From Pseudovibrio ascidiaceicola (GTDB lineage: Bacteria > Pseudomonadota > Alphaproteobacteria > Rhizobiales > Stappiaceae), in assembly GCF_900114245.1 (NCBI RefSeq), contig NZ_FOSK01000001.1, forward strand, positions 682,001-746,000: DNA of 64,000 nucleotides, given 5' to 3'. The notes under the pieces were generated by a model. That model saw only the letters and a list, made by a program, of their open reading frames with translations. It had not been told where the DNA came from and did no database searches. Positions 36,892 through 46,174 of this stretch are shown here, in pieces. Position 1 is the stretch's first letter. Each line of letters starts with the position of its first letter. The position numbers and the translations under genes are program-made.

Positions 36892-37467
36892 TTACTTCGC
36901 TGCGAGTTCCTTAGCCTGTGCAACCCAGTTATCACGTTCGAAGCGGCCTTTAGTGCCAGTTTCTTCTTCAACGCGGGCGATGTCTTCAGCAGAAAGAGCT
37001 GCGATCTGTGCATAGGTAGAAATACCTGCAGCGTTCAGCTTTTTCTCAATTGCTGGGCCAAGACCCTGCAATTTTTTCAGATCGTCGGAGCCTTCAGCAG
37101 CTGGTGCAGCGGCAGCTTTCTTAGGAGCAGCGGCTTTTTTAGCTGGCTTAGCACCACTGGTCAGGATGTCGGTGATTTTCACAGTAGTGAAAGCCTGACG
37201 ATGACCATTACGACGACGGGAGTTCTGACGACGACGTTTTTTGAAGATGATGATCTTACGATCACGACCCTGCTCAACAACCTCAGCTACAACAGAAGCG
37301 CCTTCAACGGTTGGTGCACCGATGGTGGTTTCAGCATCTGAACCAACCATGAGAACTTCGTCAAAAGTTACTGTTTCACCAGCTTCGGCAGAAACTTTTT
37401 CGATCTTCAGAAGATCGTCAGCAGCAACAGTGTACTGTTTACCGCCTGTTTTGATGACTGCGAACAT
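36892..37467 (-). CDS. rplU: 50S ribosomal protein L21 with C-terminal helix-hairpin-helix extension
   Basis: 191 aa from ATG 37467, seven bases after AAGGA; the ATG at 37473 is too close to it. L21 proper is residues 1-102 ([38 protein letters not shown]). An Ala/Lys/Pro-rich linker follows, then a helix-hairpin-helix-like domain ([29 protein letters not shown]). This extension is known from alphaproteobacterial L21. First gene of the rplU-rpmA unit. Confidence 0.96.
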   Translation of the reverse strand: MFAVIKTGGKQYTVAADDLLKIEKVSAEAGETVTFDEVLMVGSDAETTIGAPTVEGASVVAEVVEQGRDRKIIIFKKRRRQNSRRRNGHRQAFTTVKITDILTSGAKPAKKAAAPKKAAAAPAAEGSDDLKKLQGLGPAIEKKLNAAGISTYAQIAALSAEDIARVEEETGTKGRFERDNWVAQAKELAAK

Positions 37468-38050
37468 GCGCATGTCCTTCTTATCTAAGCGCACCCTTTG
37501 GCGTCGCAGCAAACTGCGAACTTTGTCGACCGTTTCCTTTATGCTCTAGGAACGTCCCGTTTCGGGGAGATCGACCGCAAACTCTGAAAAAACCAGAAGG
37601 CGGTTTCGATGTCTTGCCTCGGACAGCGCGAAAACACGGGTTTCCCCGCAATTTATGAGCTGCTGGAATATACGCAGGCATTCTGGAATGTCAACGCAGA
37701 ATCTCGCCATTTATATTAGAAATACGAGAGGTGAGATTTATATCACGAATACTCAACTGTCAAAGAACGCTCCTATGCAGGAGTGATTCGCGCTATGGTT
37801 GCGCTGTCAGATTTATACCTACGATCTAATTGTTACGTTCAAATACCTATTACGCTGCGTTTTAAGGTTCATTCTATGATTGTTTTAAGGATCGATAAAC
37901 CTTCGCCAGCCAACAATAGCGCAAAGAGATTTGTGCATGTTCCATACAAGTGCTTAGGGGAGAAATGAGCGCCGAATATGGAATGTATGTGACAATCTCG
38001 CGATCATTATCATCCAATGAATTAAACCGCATACGTGCGGGGGGCATAAA
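37468..38050. other. 583-bp intergenic region between rplU and the chemoreceptor gene
   Basis: Contains the rplU promoter (37667-37694) and its leader of roughly 190 nt, which includes a small CCCG-AAA-CGGG hairpin near 37555. The part nearest the chemoreceptor gene holds only its ribosome-binding site (GGGGGG before ATG 38051). No gene seen. Confidence 0.55.
37667..37694 (-). promoter_or_regulatory. Sigma-70 promoter of rplU-rpmA
   Basis: On the minus strand TTGACA (37689-37694), 16-bp spacer, TATATT (37667-37672). Near-consensus; predicts a long 5' leader of about 190 nt before rplU. Confidence 0.7.
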
Positions 38051-40045
38051 ATGCGCATTCCAAAGTTCGCCTGGATACATTCCGTCGTAACTCGAGTTAT
38101 GGCTCTTGGGTTGTTGCCGATACTTGTGCTGGGTGGGGCACTGATTTTTCTCTCCCAAATGAATAGCCAGAATGCTGAGTTTCAAAGAAATACGCAGACT
38201 TATAACCTGCTGATGCAAAACGCACAGGCGATCAGCGCTGCAGTTGATCGTATGCGCGCAATTGGTGGAGAGTTTCTACTTCACCCGAAAGTAGAAGCAT
38301 CTGACATTGCAGCAAACGCACGCGAACGCGTTGTTGTACTGGTTGAAGAAACACGCGCACTAAGCGTTCCGGGCATTGAAGACGAGCTCTATGATAATCT
38401 GGAAGGCTATGCCTACGGATTTTCTGAGACATTTGGCGCTGTGGTTGAAGCGACACTAGAGCGTGGAACCAGCTCAGATGGAGGTCTCATTTCAGTCCTC
38501 CAGGGTGCTAGTTCCACAATGCAGCTCGAAATCAACAAGGCTCGTCGGCAACTGAACGTCAGCAAAGACACGCATCGTGTTGCTGGTTTGCTAAAAGATC
38601 TTCAGGCCATGGAATGGACCATTGGCGTTGACGGATATGAAATTGAAAAGAGCACCTTCAAAAGTCGCATTGAGCAGTTTGGCATGGTCATTCAAACAGC
38701 GAAAATGCCAGAAGAAACATCTCAGGTAGTAAGCGAACTCTGGGCAACCTACACAGAGACGCTGGAGCAGATTGAAACTCTGAATGCTGACATTCAGGAA
38801 GAAATGGTCTTCGCTCTGGAGCAGTTGGACGAAATGATCCCAGCTGCGCAACAGCTTAATGATATTGGTATAGCGGGTGAGACCGAAGCAAGGGCACTTC
38901 ACAACGATGCATCAGCTGCAAGCATGCAGCGCTTCTTGTTGCAGGCTGCTGCGATGGGCATTGTCGGCCTGATGATTGCTGGCTACATCGCATGGCGTAT
39001 CTCCCGCCCTCTCGCAAACCTGCATACAGCCATGGGCGTGTTGGCAAACGGGGATGTCTCAATCAACATTGAAGGCACCAAAGGCCGGGATGAATTCGCG
39101 AAAATGGCGAAGATCCTCGAAGTGTTTCGTGCCAACGCCATTGAGCGAAATCAGCTGAACGATGAACGTGATGAAGACAACAAGCGCCGCCAGGAGCGTG
39201 AGCAAAAAGTTGCGCTTCTTGTGCGTGAGTTCGAGAAAGCAGCAACGGCTGCAGGTGACGGTTTCAACTCCGCAATCCAGTCATTGCATGAAGCCTCCTT
39301 CGCTCTGAACGTCACAGTCGAAAGCGTCTCTGATAAAGCTGGTAAAGCAGGTGATGCGGTAAGCCACGCATCTACATCAGTGGCAACTGTTGCATCTGCC
39401 AGTGAGGAAATGTCTCTTTCCATTAAGGAAGTCGCGTCTGAAGCCGTAAACTCCAAAGATGTTGCGGATGAAGTTGGCGGGCTTGTCATCAACACGTCCA
39501 AGACAATTCAGGAGCTGGCTGAAACTGCCTCCCGTATTGGAAAAGTTGTCAGTCTGATCAAGGATATTGCAGACCAGACCAACCTTCTTGCTCTTAACGC
39601 CACCATTGAGGCGGCGCGTGCTGGTGAGATGGGCAAAGGCTTTGCGGTTGTGGCCTCCGAGGTGAAACACCTGGCAAACCAGACCACCACGGCGACGGAA
39701 GAAATCTCGCAGCAGATTCATGCGATCCAACAGGTGTCTACTGATGCCGTTGGTTCCATTGAGAAAGTGACGAGCATGATGGAGAAGTTGTCCACCAGCT
39801 CTTCAGCAGTGGCAGCAGCTGTAGAACAGCAGTCTGTAACTGTTGGCGAAATCGCGCGTTCTGTGACCGATGCTTCTGATCAGTCTCGTATTGGTGAGTC
39901 CGAAATGGGGGAAGTTGCCAGCACTATTGAGAACTCCACCAAAACGGCAGAAGACATTAACAATCAGGCCGACAGCATCTCTGAAGAAGCTGATCAGTTT
40001 AATCGCTCGATCAAAGCCTTCCTTGAAAACGTTCAAGCCGCATAA
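38051..40045 (+). CDS. Methyl-accepting chemotaxis protein
   Basis: 664 aa transmembrane chemoreceptor. TM1 about residues 13-35 (VVTRVMALGLLPILVLGGALIFL), a helical periplasmic sensor of about 255 residues, TM2 about 293-312 (LLQAAAMGIVGLMIAGYIAW). HAMP follows (RISRPLANLHTAMGVLANGD, about 314-366), then the MA signalling domain. The hairpin tip reads IGKVVSLIKDIADQTNLLALNATIEAARAGEMGKGFAVVASEVKHLA. No C-terminal CheR pentapeptide. Stand-alone gene with its own terminator; ligand unknown. Confidence 0.95.
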   Translation: MRIPKFAWIHSVVTRVMALGLLPILVLGGALIFLSQMNSQNAEFQRNTQTYNLLMQNAQAISAAVDRMRAIGGEFLLHPKVEASDIAANARERVVVLVEETRALSVPGIEDELYDNLEGYAYGFSETFGAVVEATLERGTSSDGGLISVLQGASSTMQLEINKARRQLNVSKDTHRVAGLLKDLQAMEWTIGVDGYEIEKSTFKSRIEQFGMVIQTAKMPEETSQVVSELWATYTETLEQIETLNADIQEEMVFALEQLDEMIPAAQQLNDIGIAGETEARALHNDASAASMQRFLLQAAAMGIVGLMIAGYIAWRISRPLANLHTAMGVLANGDVSINIEGTKGRDEFAKMAKILEVFRANAIERNQLNDERDEDNKRRQEREQKVALLVREFEKAATAAGDGFNSAIQSLHEASFALNVTVESVSDKAGKAGDAVSHASTSVATVASASEEMSLSIKEVASEAVNSKDVADEVGGLVINTSKTIQELAETASRIGKVVSLIKDIADQTNLLALNATIEAARAGEMGKGFAVVASEVKHLANQTTTATEEISQQIHAIQQVSTDAVGSIEKVTSMMEKLSTSSSAVAAAVEQQSVTVGEIARSVTDASDQSRIGESEMGEVASTIENSTKTAEDINNQADSISEEADQFNRSIKAFLENVQAA

Positions 40046-40070
40046 TTCTCCAGAAATGGACAGTCATTTC

Positions 40071-40100
40071 AACGCAGTGAGTTCGCTCACTGCGTTTTTT
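40071..40100 (+). terminator. Intrinsic terminator of the chemoreceptor gene
   Basis: AACGCAGTGAG / CTCACTGCGTT, 11 bp with a stable TTCG loop, then TTTT. Confidence 0.93.
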
Positions 40101-40212
40101 ATTGGGAGGTGATGCGTGAGCTGTGAGTTATCTGCGGCATAGCGGTCGCAGGGCTTGCCGAAGGGAAAGCTTCTTTATATGGTCCGGCAATCCTCACCAC
40201 GAGGATCAATTA

Positions 40213-40302
40213 GGAGAGTTGCCGGAGTGGTCGAACGGGGCGGTCTCGAAAACCGTTGAGCACGCAAGTGTTCCGAGGGTTCGAATCCCTCACTCTCCGC
40301 CA
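40213..40302 (+). tRNA. tRNA-Ser (anticodon CGA)
   Basis: Class II tRNA, 90 nt with encoded CCA. Acceptor GGAGAGT / ACTCTCC, anticodon arm GCGGT-CTCGAAA-ACCGT (CGA), long variable arm TGAGCACGCAAGTGTTC, T-arm GAGGGTTCGAATCCC. tRNA-Ser genes are frequent integration sites; an AT-rich foreign-looking gene starts 48 bp later. Confidence 0.97.
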
Positions 40303-40349
40303 TTGTATATTTACATAAAACCTTACTATAATTATGTTTTTTTCTGGAA

Positions 40350-41744
40350 ATGTATTCAATGAGCTGCCTGCCCGACAACAGATTTTCTGAAGCCTATAAA
40401 AAGTTCACTGAACTTGAACGCACAAGTGGATTGTTCGATTTGCGCGTTGGTAATGTTTGCGCTTGGCGCCTTGTTCGTGGGGAGCTATTTCTGTCTTATA
40501 TGCGACAGAGAGATATATTAAATGACACACAGCGTGTACGCGTGACGCGGATGCAAAAGCTGAAACGCAAATCATCAAAATATCTAAGAAATTTCAAACG
40601 GCGAGTAAAGTTTCCATTTAATCTGTTGACAGCTACCTTTCTAACTTTCGCTCCGAATCGAAAGCCGGTTTTAGTTTTGGCATTTGGTCGCAAGTCTATT
40701 GCTAGTCAGAGGTTCACGTTACCGATTGAACAGCATTATGGCGGGTCAGCGTTGCGATTAGGTGAAACATCTGCCACGATGTTTCCGTTTCCACAAGTCG
40801 ATACCGCGTCAATTGATTGGATCTCTAAGTTCTTCTCTTACAGTATTCCTGAGCAGGAAATTGTAGCCTTTAGCAAACTTGTATCGGAAACTTATGAGAT
40901 CCCAGAAGAAAATATTTCAAAGCTAGTTAGGCACCAAGTAAGTAGTTTTGCAAAAAATAAAGCGTTCTTTAAGTTTTTGTTAGCTCGCAAGAAAACGCAT
41001 TCGGTATATGTTTGTTGGAATAAGCACTATTATGCGTTGCTTGCAGCCTGCGAGGATCTGGGTGTCCCCACCAGCGAGTTCCAGCACGGAATTATCGGAC
41101 ATTATCATAGTCAATATGCACTTCCTGAAATAGCGTCAGTACCATACTTCCCAGATCGACTTTTAACATTTGGTCCCGGCTGGGAAAAAGAAGTTCATCT
41201 TCCTGAAGATGCGAAAATGGTTTCTGTAGGATCAACGCGTATGCAGGCAATGTTGGACAAGCACAAGCATATCAAGAAACAAGATAATCTGGTTGTTGCC
41301 TTTTCGCAGAAAGTGATAAGTTTTGTCTTGTTTGAGTTTGTTATTGAAACAGCATTGAAGCGTCCAGACTTATTATTCCAGTACAAAATGCATCCATTTG
41401 AACAACCTCAGCGATTATTAGCCAATTATGTAGGTCGCATTCCAGAAAATGTGGAGGTTGTCGATAAGGACACCAGCAGTTACGCATTAATGGCGAAGGC
41501 TTCATATGTAATGGGTGTTGCAAGCACTACATTGGTTGAGAGTTTGGGGTTTGGGGCAAAAACGTTAGTGGTTCCATTTGCTGGCTGGGAGCTGTTGGAA
41601 AGCTTTATACATCGTAGGGAAATGAAACGAATTGACAGCCCGCAAGAAGCTGCAGATGCTTTTGATGAACTGGAAGTGTCGGAGACGAGCTACGAATCCT
41701 ATTTCTCATCCCCTGATGACACCAATCTTCTTCAAGTTTTCTAA
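40350..41744 (+). CDS. Unrecognised glycan-synthesis-like protein (GT-B-like)
   Basis: 464 aa, AT-rich and unlike its neighbours in codon use. No signal peptide. The middle has VPTSEFQHGIIGHYHSQYALP, and later FPDRLLTFGPGWEKE, VAFSQKVISFVLFEFVIETALKRPDLLFQYKMHPFEQPQ and ASYVMGVASTTLVESLGFGAKTLVVPFAGWELL. These recall GT-B proteins of the CDP-glycerol/capsule-polysaccharide type (QHG, KxHP, and the ExLxxG-like nucleotide-binding end). Specific function unknown. It lies between tRNA-Ser and a methyltransferase remnant, so it is probably a horizontally acquired cargo gene. Confidence 0.7.
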   Translation: MYSMSCLPDNRFSEAYKKFTELERTSGLFDLRVGNVCAWRLVRGELFLSYMRQRDILNDTQRVRVTRMQKLKRKSSKYLRNFKRRVKFPFNLLTATFLTFAPNRKPVLVLAFGRKSIASQRFTLPIEQHYGGSALRLGETSATMFPFPQVDTASIDWISKFFSYSIPEQEIVAFSKLVSETYEIPEENISKLVRHQVSSFAKNKAFFKFLLARKKTHSVYVCWNKHYYALLAACEDLGVPTSEFQHGIIGHYHSQYALPEIASVPYFPDRLLTFGPGWEKEVHLPEDAKMVSVGSTRMQAMLDKHKHIKKQDNLVVAFSQKVISFVLFEFVIETALKRPDLLFQYKMHPFEQPQRLLANYVGRIPENVEVVDKDTSSYALMAKASYVMGVASTTLVESLGFGAKTLVVPFAGWELLESFIHRREMKRIDSPQEAADAFDELEVSETSYESYFSSPDDTNLLQVF

Positions 41745-41872
41745 CCCAGCCTCCCTTGCTGTTCATCTACAGTGAAGGGAATTTCCTCCATGTCCAGATG
41801 CAACGTACGCTCGATAAAGCTCTCTGCATTTTCCTCATAATAGGCTCGAGTGGTCTCTGATGAGTTCGGCAT
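41741..41872 (-). pseudogene. Remnant of a SAM-dependent methyltransferase (N-terminal 43 codons)
   Basis: On the minus strand, ATG 41872 opens a 43-codon frame whose first 30 residues (including RAYYEENAESFIERTLHLDM) match the usual start of small class I methyltransferases of the 'YxxNAxxFxxRTLxxDM' kind. An AGAGAGG ribosome-binding site lies upstream. The frame then ends at a stop overlapping the 3' end of the preceding plus-strand gene by 4 bp. No SAM-binding motif remains. It is best read as the 5' end of a gene cut off by arrival of the 40350-41744 gene. Confidence 0.5.
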
Positions 41873-42060
41873 AAGAGCTACAAACCTCTCTTAGGTCAGC
41901 AACAAATCAGTCTAGATTTTGAAGCAGTTTCTTTGAAATGGCCAACACTTTTGCAAAAGAGTATTTGCAATTAACGATCACAAACTTAATGATCCTACAG
42001 GTTCTGGTGGTGCTGATGCGCTAACCGATATCTGCGCCTGAGAAATATGGAGAATGCATA
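41873..42060. other. Intergenic region before the Gfo/Idh gene
   Basis: Divergent space between the methyltransferase remnant and the 42061 gene; AT-rich, no gene or clear regulatory motif seen. Confidence 0.4.
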
Positions 42061-43257
42061 ATGACCGTTGAAGCAGCTGAACCACAACAAGTTTTGGATA
42101 CTCCGAAAAAACTGGGGCGTAGGCTGCGTCTGGGAATGATCGGCGGTGGTCAGGGAGCATTCATCGGTGCAGTTCACCGCATCGCTTCGCGTTTGGATGA
42201 TCGCTATGAACTTGTTGCCGGTGCCCTTTCTTCTGATCCTGAGCGAGCAAAGGCATCAGCCGAAGAACTCTATATCCCAGCTGATCGGGCCTATACATCC
42301 TTTGAAGAAATGGCACAAAAAGAGCCGCTTCGGGATGATCCGGTCGACGTAGTTGCAATCGTCACACCTAACCATATGCACTATCCGGCAGCATGCATGA
42401 TGCTGGAAGCTGGTATCCATGTCATCTGCGATAAGCCGATGACCACCACCAGTGAAGAAAGTGAGAAACTTGTTCAACTGGTCGAGGAAACTGGCAAACT
42501 TTTCCTTTTGACGCACAATTACACCGGATACCCGATGGTCCGGCAGGCAAAAGCTATGATTGAGGAGGGCGAACTCGGGAGAATTCGTCTGATTCAAGTG
42601 GAGTATCCGCAAGATTGGCTGACGGAGCCGATTGAGCAATCAGGCCAAAAGCAAGCCAGCTGGCGCACTGATCCAAAACGATCTGGAGCAGGCGGCTGTA
42701 TCGGAGATATTGGCACGCACGCTTACAATCTTGCCTCCTTCGTATCCGGCATGAAAGCAACAGAAGTGCTGGCGGAACTAACAAGCTTTGTAGAGGGCAG
42801 AGTGCTGGATGATGATGTGCAGATGCTGCTGCGCTACGAAAATGGTGCCAAAGGAATGTTATGGGCGTCACAGGTTGCTCCGGGCAACGAAAATGGATTG
42901 AGACTGCGCGTTTATGGAGACAAAGGCGGCGTTGAATGGGTGCAGGCTGACCCGAACCATTTGGTATATTCACCCTATGGAAAGTCAAGTTATCGCATCA
43001 CACGCGGCGGTCCAGATGCAAGAGAGGCCGCTAATGCAGTCTCTCGCATCCCAGGTGGTCATCCTGAAGGGTATCTGGAAGCTTTCGCAACGATCTATAA
43101 CGAATTTGCGGATGTTTTGACTGCGCGCATTTTAGGCCAGTCAGCACCAGACTGCAGCAAGCTGCTTCCAACTGTAGCTGATGGACTGGATGGATTGAAC
43201 TTCATCGAAACAGCTGTGAAAAGCTCCCAAAGCGGCAGTTCATGGCGGAAACTATAA
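42061..43257 (+). CDS. Gfo/Idh/MocA family oxidoreductase
   Basis: 398 aa NAD(P)-dependent sugar- or inositol-type dehydrogenase. The Rossmann start LRLGMIGGGQGAFIGAVHR begins after a 20-residue lead. VAIVTPNHMHYPAACMMLEAGIHVICDKPMTTT contains the family lysine (EKP-type motif as DKP). The C-terminal sheet domain has GAGGCIGDIGTHAYNLASFVSG with the catalytic Asp/His pair (D...H). Monocistronic, with a terminator shared with the next, convergent operon. Substrate unknown. Confidence 0.88.
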   Translation: MTVEAAEPQQVLDTPKKLGRRLRLGMIGGGQGAFIGAVHRIASRLDDRYELVAGALSSDPERAKASAEELYIPADRAYTSFEEMAQKEPLRDDPVDVVAIVTPNHMHYPAACMMLEAGIHVICDKPMTTTSEESEKLVQLVEETGKLFLLTHNYTGYPMVRQAKAMIEEGELGRIRLIQVEYPQDWLTEPIEQSGQKQASWRTDPKRSGAGGCIGDIGTHAYNLASFVSGMKATEVLAELTSFVEGRVLDDDVQMLLRYENGAKGMLWASQVAPGNENGLRLRVYGDKGGVEWVQADPNHLVYSPYGKSSYRITRGGPDAREAANAVSRIPGGHPEGYLEAFATIYNEFADVLTARILGQSAPDCSKLLPTVADGLDGLNFIETAVKSSQSGSSWRKL

Positions 43258-43262
43258 GAGGC

Positions 43263-43302
43263 ACTCCCCTCGCTGTAGCGGAACGGCGAGGGGAGTTTCT
43301 TT
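43263..43302. terminator. Bidirectional terminator between Gfo/Idh gene and NCS2 permease
   Basis: ACTCCCCTCGC (43263-43273) / GCGAGGGGAGT (43286-43296), perfect 11 bp, then TTCTTT; it touches the NCS2 stop codon. Confidence 0.88.
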
Positions 43303-44746
43303 AGGCTTGGGAACCTGCTGGTTTTAGTGGTGCATCCTCTTGTGAGGCCAGGCCACCTGAAACTTCTTCCGTTGCTTCGGCGGAAAGCTCCTCTGGCAAT
43401 ACAAGATTGAGCACAATTGCGATCAGGGCTGCAGGAAGCAAGCCACTCGTCATCAAAATGCGTAGTGTGTCAGGCAGATACTGAACAGCTTTTGGATCCA
43501 GCTGCAAACCAAGGCCGATTGATAACGCAATCGCGAAGATCACCATGTTCCGGCGGTTCCAATTGACATCGGAGAGCATGGAGACACCGGCAGCGACCAC
43601 CATGCCAAACATAACGATGACACCGCCGCCGAGCACCTCAATAGGAATTGTGCGAATGATCGCTCCAACCTTGGGTATCAGTCCACACACGATGAGGAAC
43701 AAGGCACCAATGGTCACCACATGGCGGCTCATCACGCCTGTCATGGCAATCAAACCCACATTCTGGCTGAAGGATGTGTTCGGCAAACCGCCAAAAACAC
43801 CGGCTATAGCTGTGCCAAAACCATCGGCATATGTCGCGCCTTGAATTTCCTTGTCTGTCGCCTCTCGTCCTGCGCCGCCTTTTGTGATGCCAGAGACATC
43901 GCCAACCGTTTCAACAGCACTCACAAATGCCATGAGACAGAAGCCAACCACAGCAGCAAGGCTGAAATCAAAACCATAGGCAAACGGCATCGGCAGGGCA
44001 AAAGATGCAGAGCGGCCAACGCTTGCGGCAATACCGTCCACGGTCACCATGCCAACCATCATTGCGTAAAGGTATCCTGCAAGGATCCCAATTACCACGG
44101 CGGATACAGCTAAGATCCCGCGGGCATAAAATTTCAAGCCAAGGGTGACGAGAATGACAATGAGCGCAGCAGACCAGTTGAGCATGCTTCCATACTCAGG
44201 CTTGCTAATAGCAGGCACACCGCCCGCAGCATACTGAATGCCCACTTTCACCAGCGCCAGACCGATCATGGTTACGACAAGGCCAGTCACCAGCGGTGGC
44301 AAAGCAAAGCGAATGCGACCAATAAACATCCCAAGGATGGCATGGAACAAACCACCAATGAGCACGCCTCCAAACAGAGCTGGTAAGGCCTCAACACCTT
44401 TACCAGCAACGAGTGGGATCATGATGGGTATGAAAGCAAAACTAGTGCCTTGCACAATCGGCAAGCGGGCGCCGACTGCCCCCATTCCGATTGTTTGAAA
44501 AAGCGTTGCTATTCCGGCAAATAGCATGGACATCTGGATCATGTATGTCATGTCCGGGAAGCCTTGTGCCCCGGCATCAGAGCCAAATCCAAATCCGGCA
44601 GCACCGGCAATAATGATCGCCGGAGTAACGTTTGAGACGAACATGGCAAGCACATGCTGAATGCCAAGTGGAACCGCCTTATGTAAGGCAGGTGTGTAGT
44701 TCGGGTCATGCAGTTGTTCTGGTGTCCCGATGGAATTGCTGGTCAT
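43301..44746 (-). CDS. NCS2 family purine/uric acid permease
   Basis: 481 aa, about 14 hydrophobic segments. Begins LHKAVPLGIQHVLAMFVSNVTPAIII, has the NCS2 signature FSFVQGTSF-like IVQGTSFAFIP, and EVLGGGVIVMFGMVVAAGVSML with the family NxG-type loop. In many bacteria such a gene beside ureide genes imports urate, xanthine or allantoin. Third gene of the operon after the aminohydrolase and lyase genes. Exact substrate not determined from sequence. Confidence 0.88.
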   Translation of the reverse strand: MTSNSIGTPEQLHDPNYTPALHKAVPLGIQHVLAMFVSNVTPAIIIAGAAGFGFGSDAGAQGFPDMTYMIQMSMLFAGIATLFQTIGMGAVGARLPIVQGTSFAFIPIMIPLVAGKGVEALPALFGGVLIGGLFHAILGMFIGRIRFALPPLVTGLVVTMIGLALVKVGIQYAAGGVPAISKPEYGSMLNWSAALIVILVTLGLKFYARGILAVSAVVIGILAGYLYAMMVGMVTVDGIAASVGRSASFALPMPFAYGFDFSLAAVVGFCLMAFVSAVETVGDVSGITKGGAGREATDKEIQGATYADGFGTAIAGVFGGLPNTSFSQNVGLIAMTGVMSRHVVTIGALFLIVCGLIPKVGAIIRTIPIEVLGGGVIVMFGMVVAAGVSMLSDVNWNRRNMVIFAIALSIGLGLQLDPKAVQYLPDTLRILMTSGLLPAALIAIVLNLVLPEELSAEATEEVSGGLASQEDAPLKPAGSQA

Positions 44747-44776
44747 TTAGTCCCCTCCTACTAATGACGCACAGTG

Positions 44777-45283
44777 TTATTCCGTTATGAGGTAGGCCTC
44801 CTTCAGCCAGTGTTCTTCTAGGTTATTTCCGTCCCCAATCCGGTCGACAACAGCGAACAGTCCTGACCCGTTGATGGGAGTCAGAACGCCGTGCCATGTG
44901 TTCCGTTTGATATTGATGGACTGGGTTGAACTCGCCATAAACGCACGTGGTGTTGAAGGCCGTCCACCTTCATCTGCGGCGACTATGACAAGATATTCTG
45001 ATTGGTTCATCGGAATGAAGCATTGCGATCCCAATGGATGGCGCTCCAACATCGTCAGCGTGTGCGGAAGACGGCGAAGTTCTGCTTGAAACAGGCTTAC
45101 GCCGGCGCGACCACCAATAAACTCAACACCAGCCAAATCAGAAAAACGCTCACACCGACCTTCATTGATTACGATAGGCGATGTCCCACCGGTCTCAATC
45201 AGTTCACCAAACGGCATAAAAACCTCAGAGGTGAGTTTCTCAATCCGTATTGTGCGCTGCTCTGTCGTGGCTCGATTACCCAT
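44777..45283 (-). CDS. allA: Ureidoglycolate lyase AllA
   Basis: Cleaves (S)-ureidoglycolate to glyoxylate and urea. 168 aa. Family features EVFMPFGELIETGG, INEGRCERFSDLAGVEF, LTMLERHPLGSQCFIPMNQSEYLVIVA and INIKRNTWHGVLTPI (active-site region). It lies 6 bp after the aminohydrolase gene, so the two are certainly in one operon. Together they cover the late steps from ureidoglycine to glyoxylate. Confidence 0.95.
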   Translation of the reverse strand: MGNRATTEQRTIRIEKLTSEVFMPFGELIETGGTSPIVINEGRCERFSDLAGVEFIGGRAGVSLFQAELRRLPHTLTMLERHPLGSQCFIPMNQSEYLVIVAADEGGRPSTPRAFMASSTQSINIKRNTWHGVLTPINGSGLFAVVDRIGDGNNLEEHWLKEAYLITE

Positions 45284-45289
45284 ACCTAA

Positions 45290-46174
45290 TCACCTCTGGA
45301 ACGAGCCAAGTTGGGCATGTCGATTGACGTCTTTGTAAAGCAAGTACCGGAAACGGCCAGGGCCGCCTGCATAGCAAGCTTGCGGGCAAAAAGCGCGCAG
45401 CCACATAAAGTCGCCGGCTTCCACCTCAACCCAATCGTTGTTCAGTCGGTATACTGCTTTCCCTTCCAAAACATACAAACCATGTTCCATCACGTGGGTC
45501 TCAGCAAACGGTATGCAGCCACCGGGCTCAAAGTTCACGATGTTCACGTGCATGTCGTGCCGCATATCACTGGGGTCGACAAAGCGGGTCGTCGTCCAGG
45601 CTCCATTGGTATCTGGCATGGGAGCAACCACAGCATTCTTTTCATGGGTAAACAGGGCGTCGGGCTTTGCAATGCCTTCGACAGCCTCATAGCGCTTTCG
45701 AACCCAATGGAAAGTGGCAGCTAATGAGCTATTGTTGCGGACTTCATATTGGGCACCAGCAGGCAGATAGGCGTAGCCACCTTCGGTAAGTGTGAAAGCC
45801 TCATTGCCCATTGTGATCGTAATCTCACCTTGAACAACGAACATCACGCCCTGCGCTTCAGGATCTGGCTCAGGTTTAAGAGAGCCACCATCTGGCTGAA
45901 CTTCCATGATGTACTGCGAAAACGTCTCAGCAAACCCGGAGAGTGGCCGGGCAATAATCCAGGCACGCGTCTTTTCCCAGAAAGGTAGATTTGAGGTCAC
46001 GATGTCCCGCATCACGCCTTTGGGAATAACGGCATACGCATTAGTAAACACTGCCCGGTCTGTCATTACTTGTGTTTGTGGAGGCAAGCCTCCCGAAGGT
46101 GCGTAGAAAGAAGAAGGTGATATGCCCTCAGAAGGTGCATCAAAGATGCGGGGTGGCAGTGTTTGAGTACTCAT
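45290..46174 (-). CDS. allE: (S)-ureidoglycine aminohydrolase (AllE-type, bicupin)
   Basis: Manganese enzyme that releases ammonia from ureidoglycine, yielding ureidoglycolate. 294 aa from ATG 46174 (MSTQTLPPRIFDAPSEG); the GTG at 46201 is upstream. Two cupin domains: the first has GEITITMGNEAFTLTEGGYAYLPAGAQYEVRN, the second has the metal-binding ETHVMEHGLYVLEGKAVYRLNNDWVEVEAGDFMWL (His/Glu ligands). Feeds AllA directly downstream. Some homologues are annotated as bifunctional with allantoicase; only the cupin part is seen here. Confidence 0.9.
   Translation of the reverse strand: MSTQTLPPRIFDAPSEGISPSSFYAPSGGLPPQTQVMTDRAVFTNAYAVIPKGVMRDIVTSNLPFWEKTRAWIIARPLSGFAETFSQYIMEVQPDGGSLKPEPDPEAQGVMFVVQGEITITMGNEAFTLTEGGYAYLPAGAQYEVRNNSSLAATFHWVRKRYEAVEGIAKPDALFTHEKNAVVAPMPDTNGAWTTTRFVDPSDMRHDMHVNIVNFEPGGCIPFAETHVMEHGLYVLEGKAVYRLNNDWVEVEAGDFMWLRAFCPQACYAGGPGRFRYLLYKDVNRHAQLGSFQR

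Noticed and set aside
40213-42060. Integrative element with att repeats at tRNA-Ser
   Set aside because: No integrase gene and no second copy of the tRNA 3' end was found downstream, so only a single-gene replacement is claimed.
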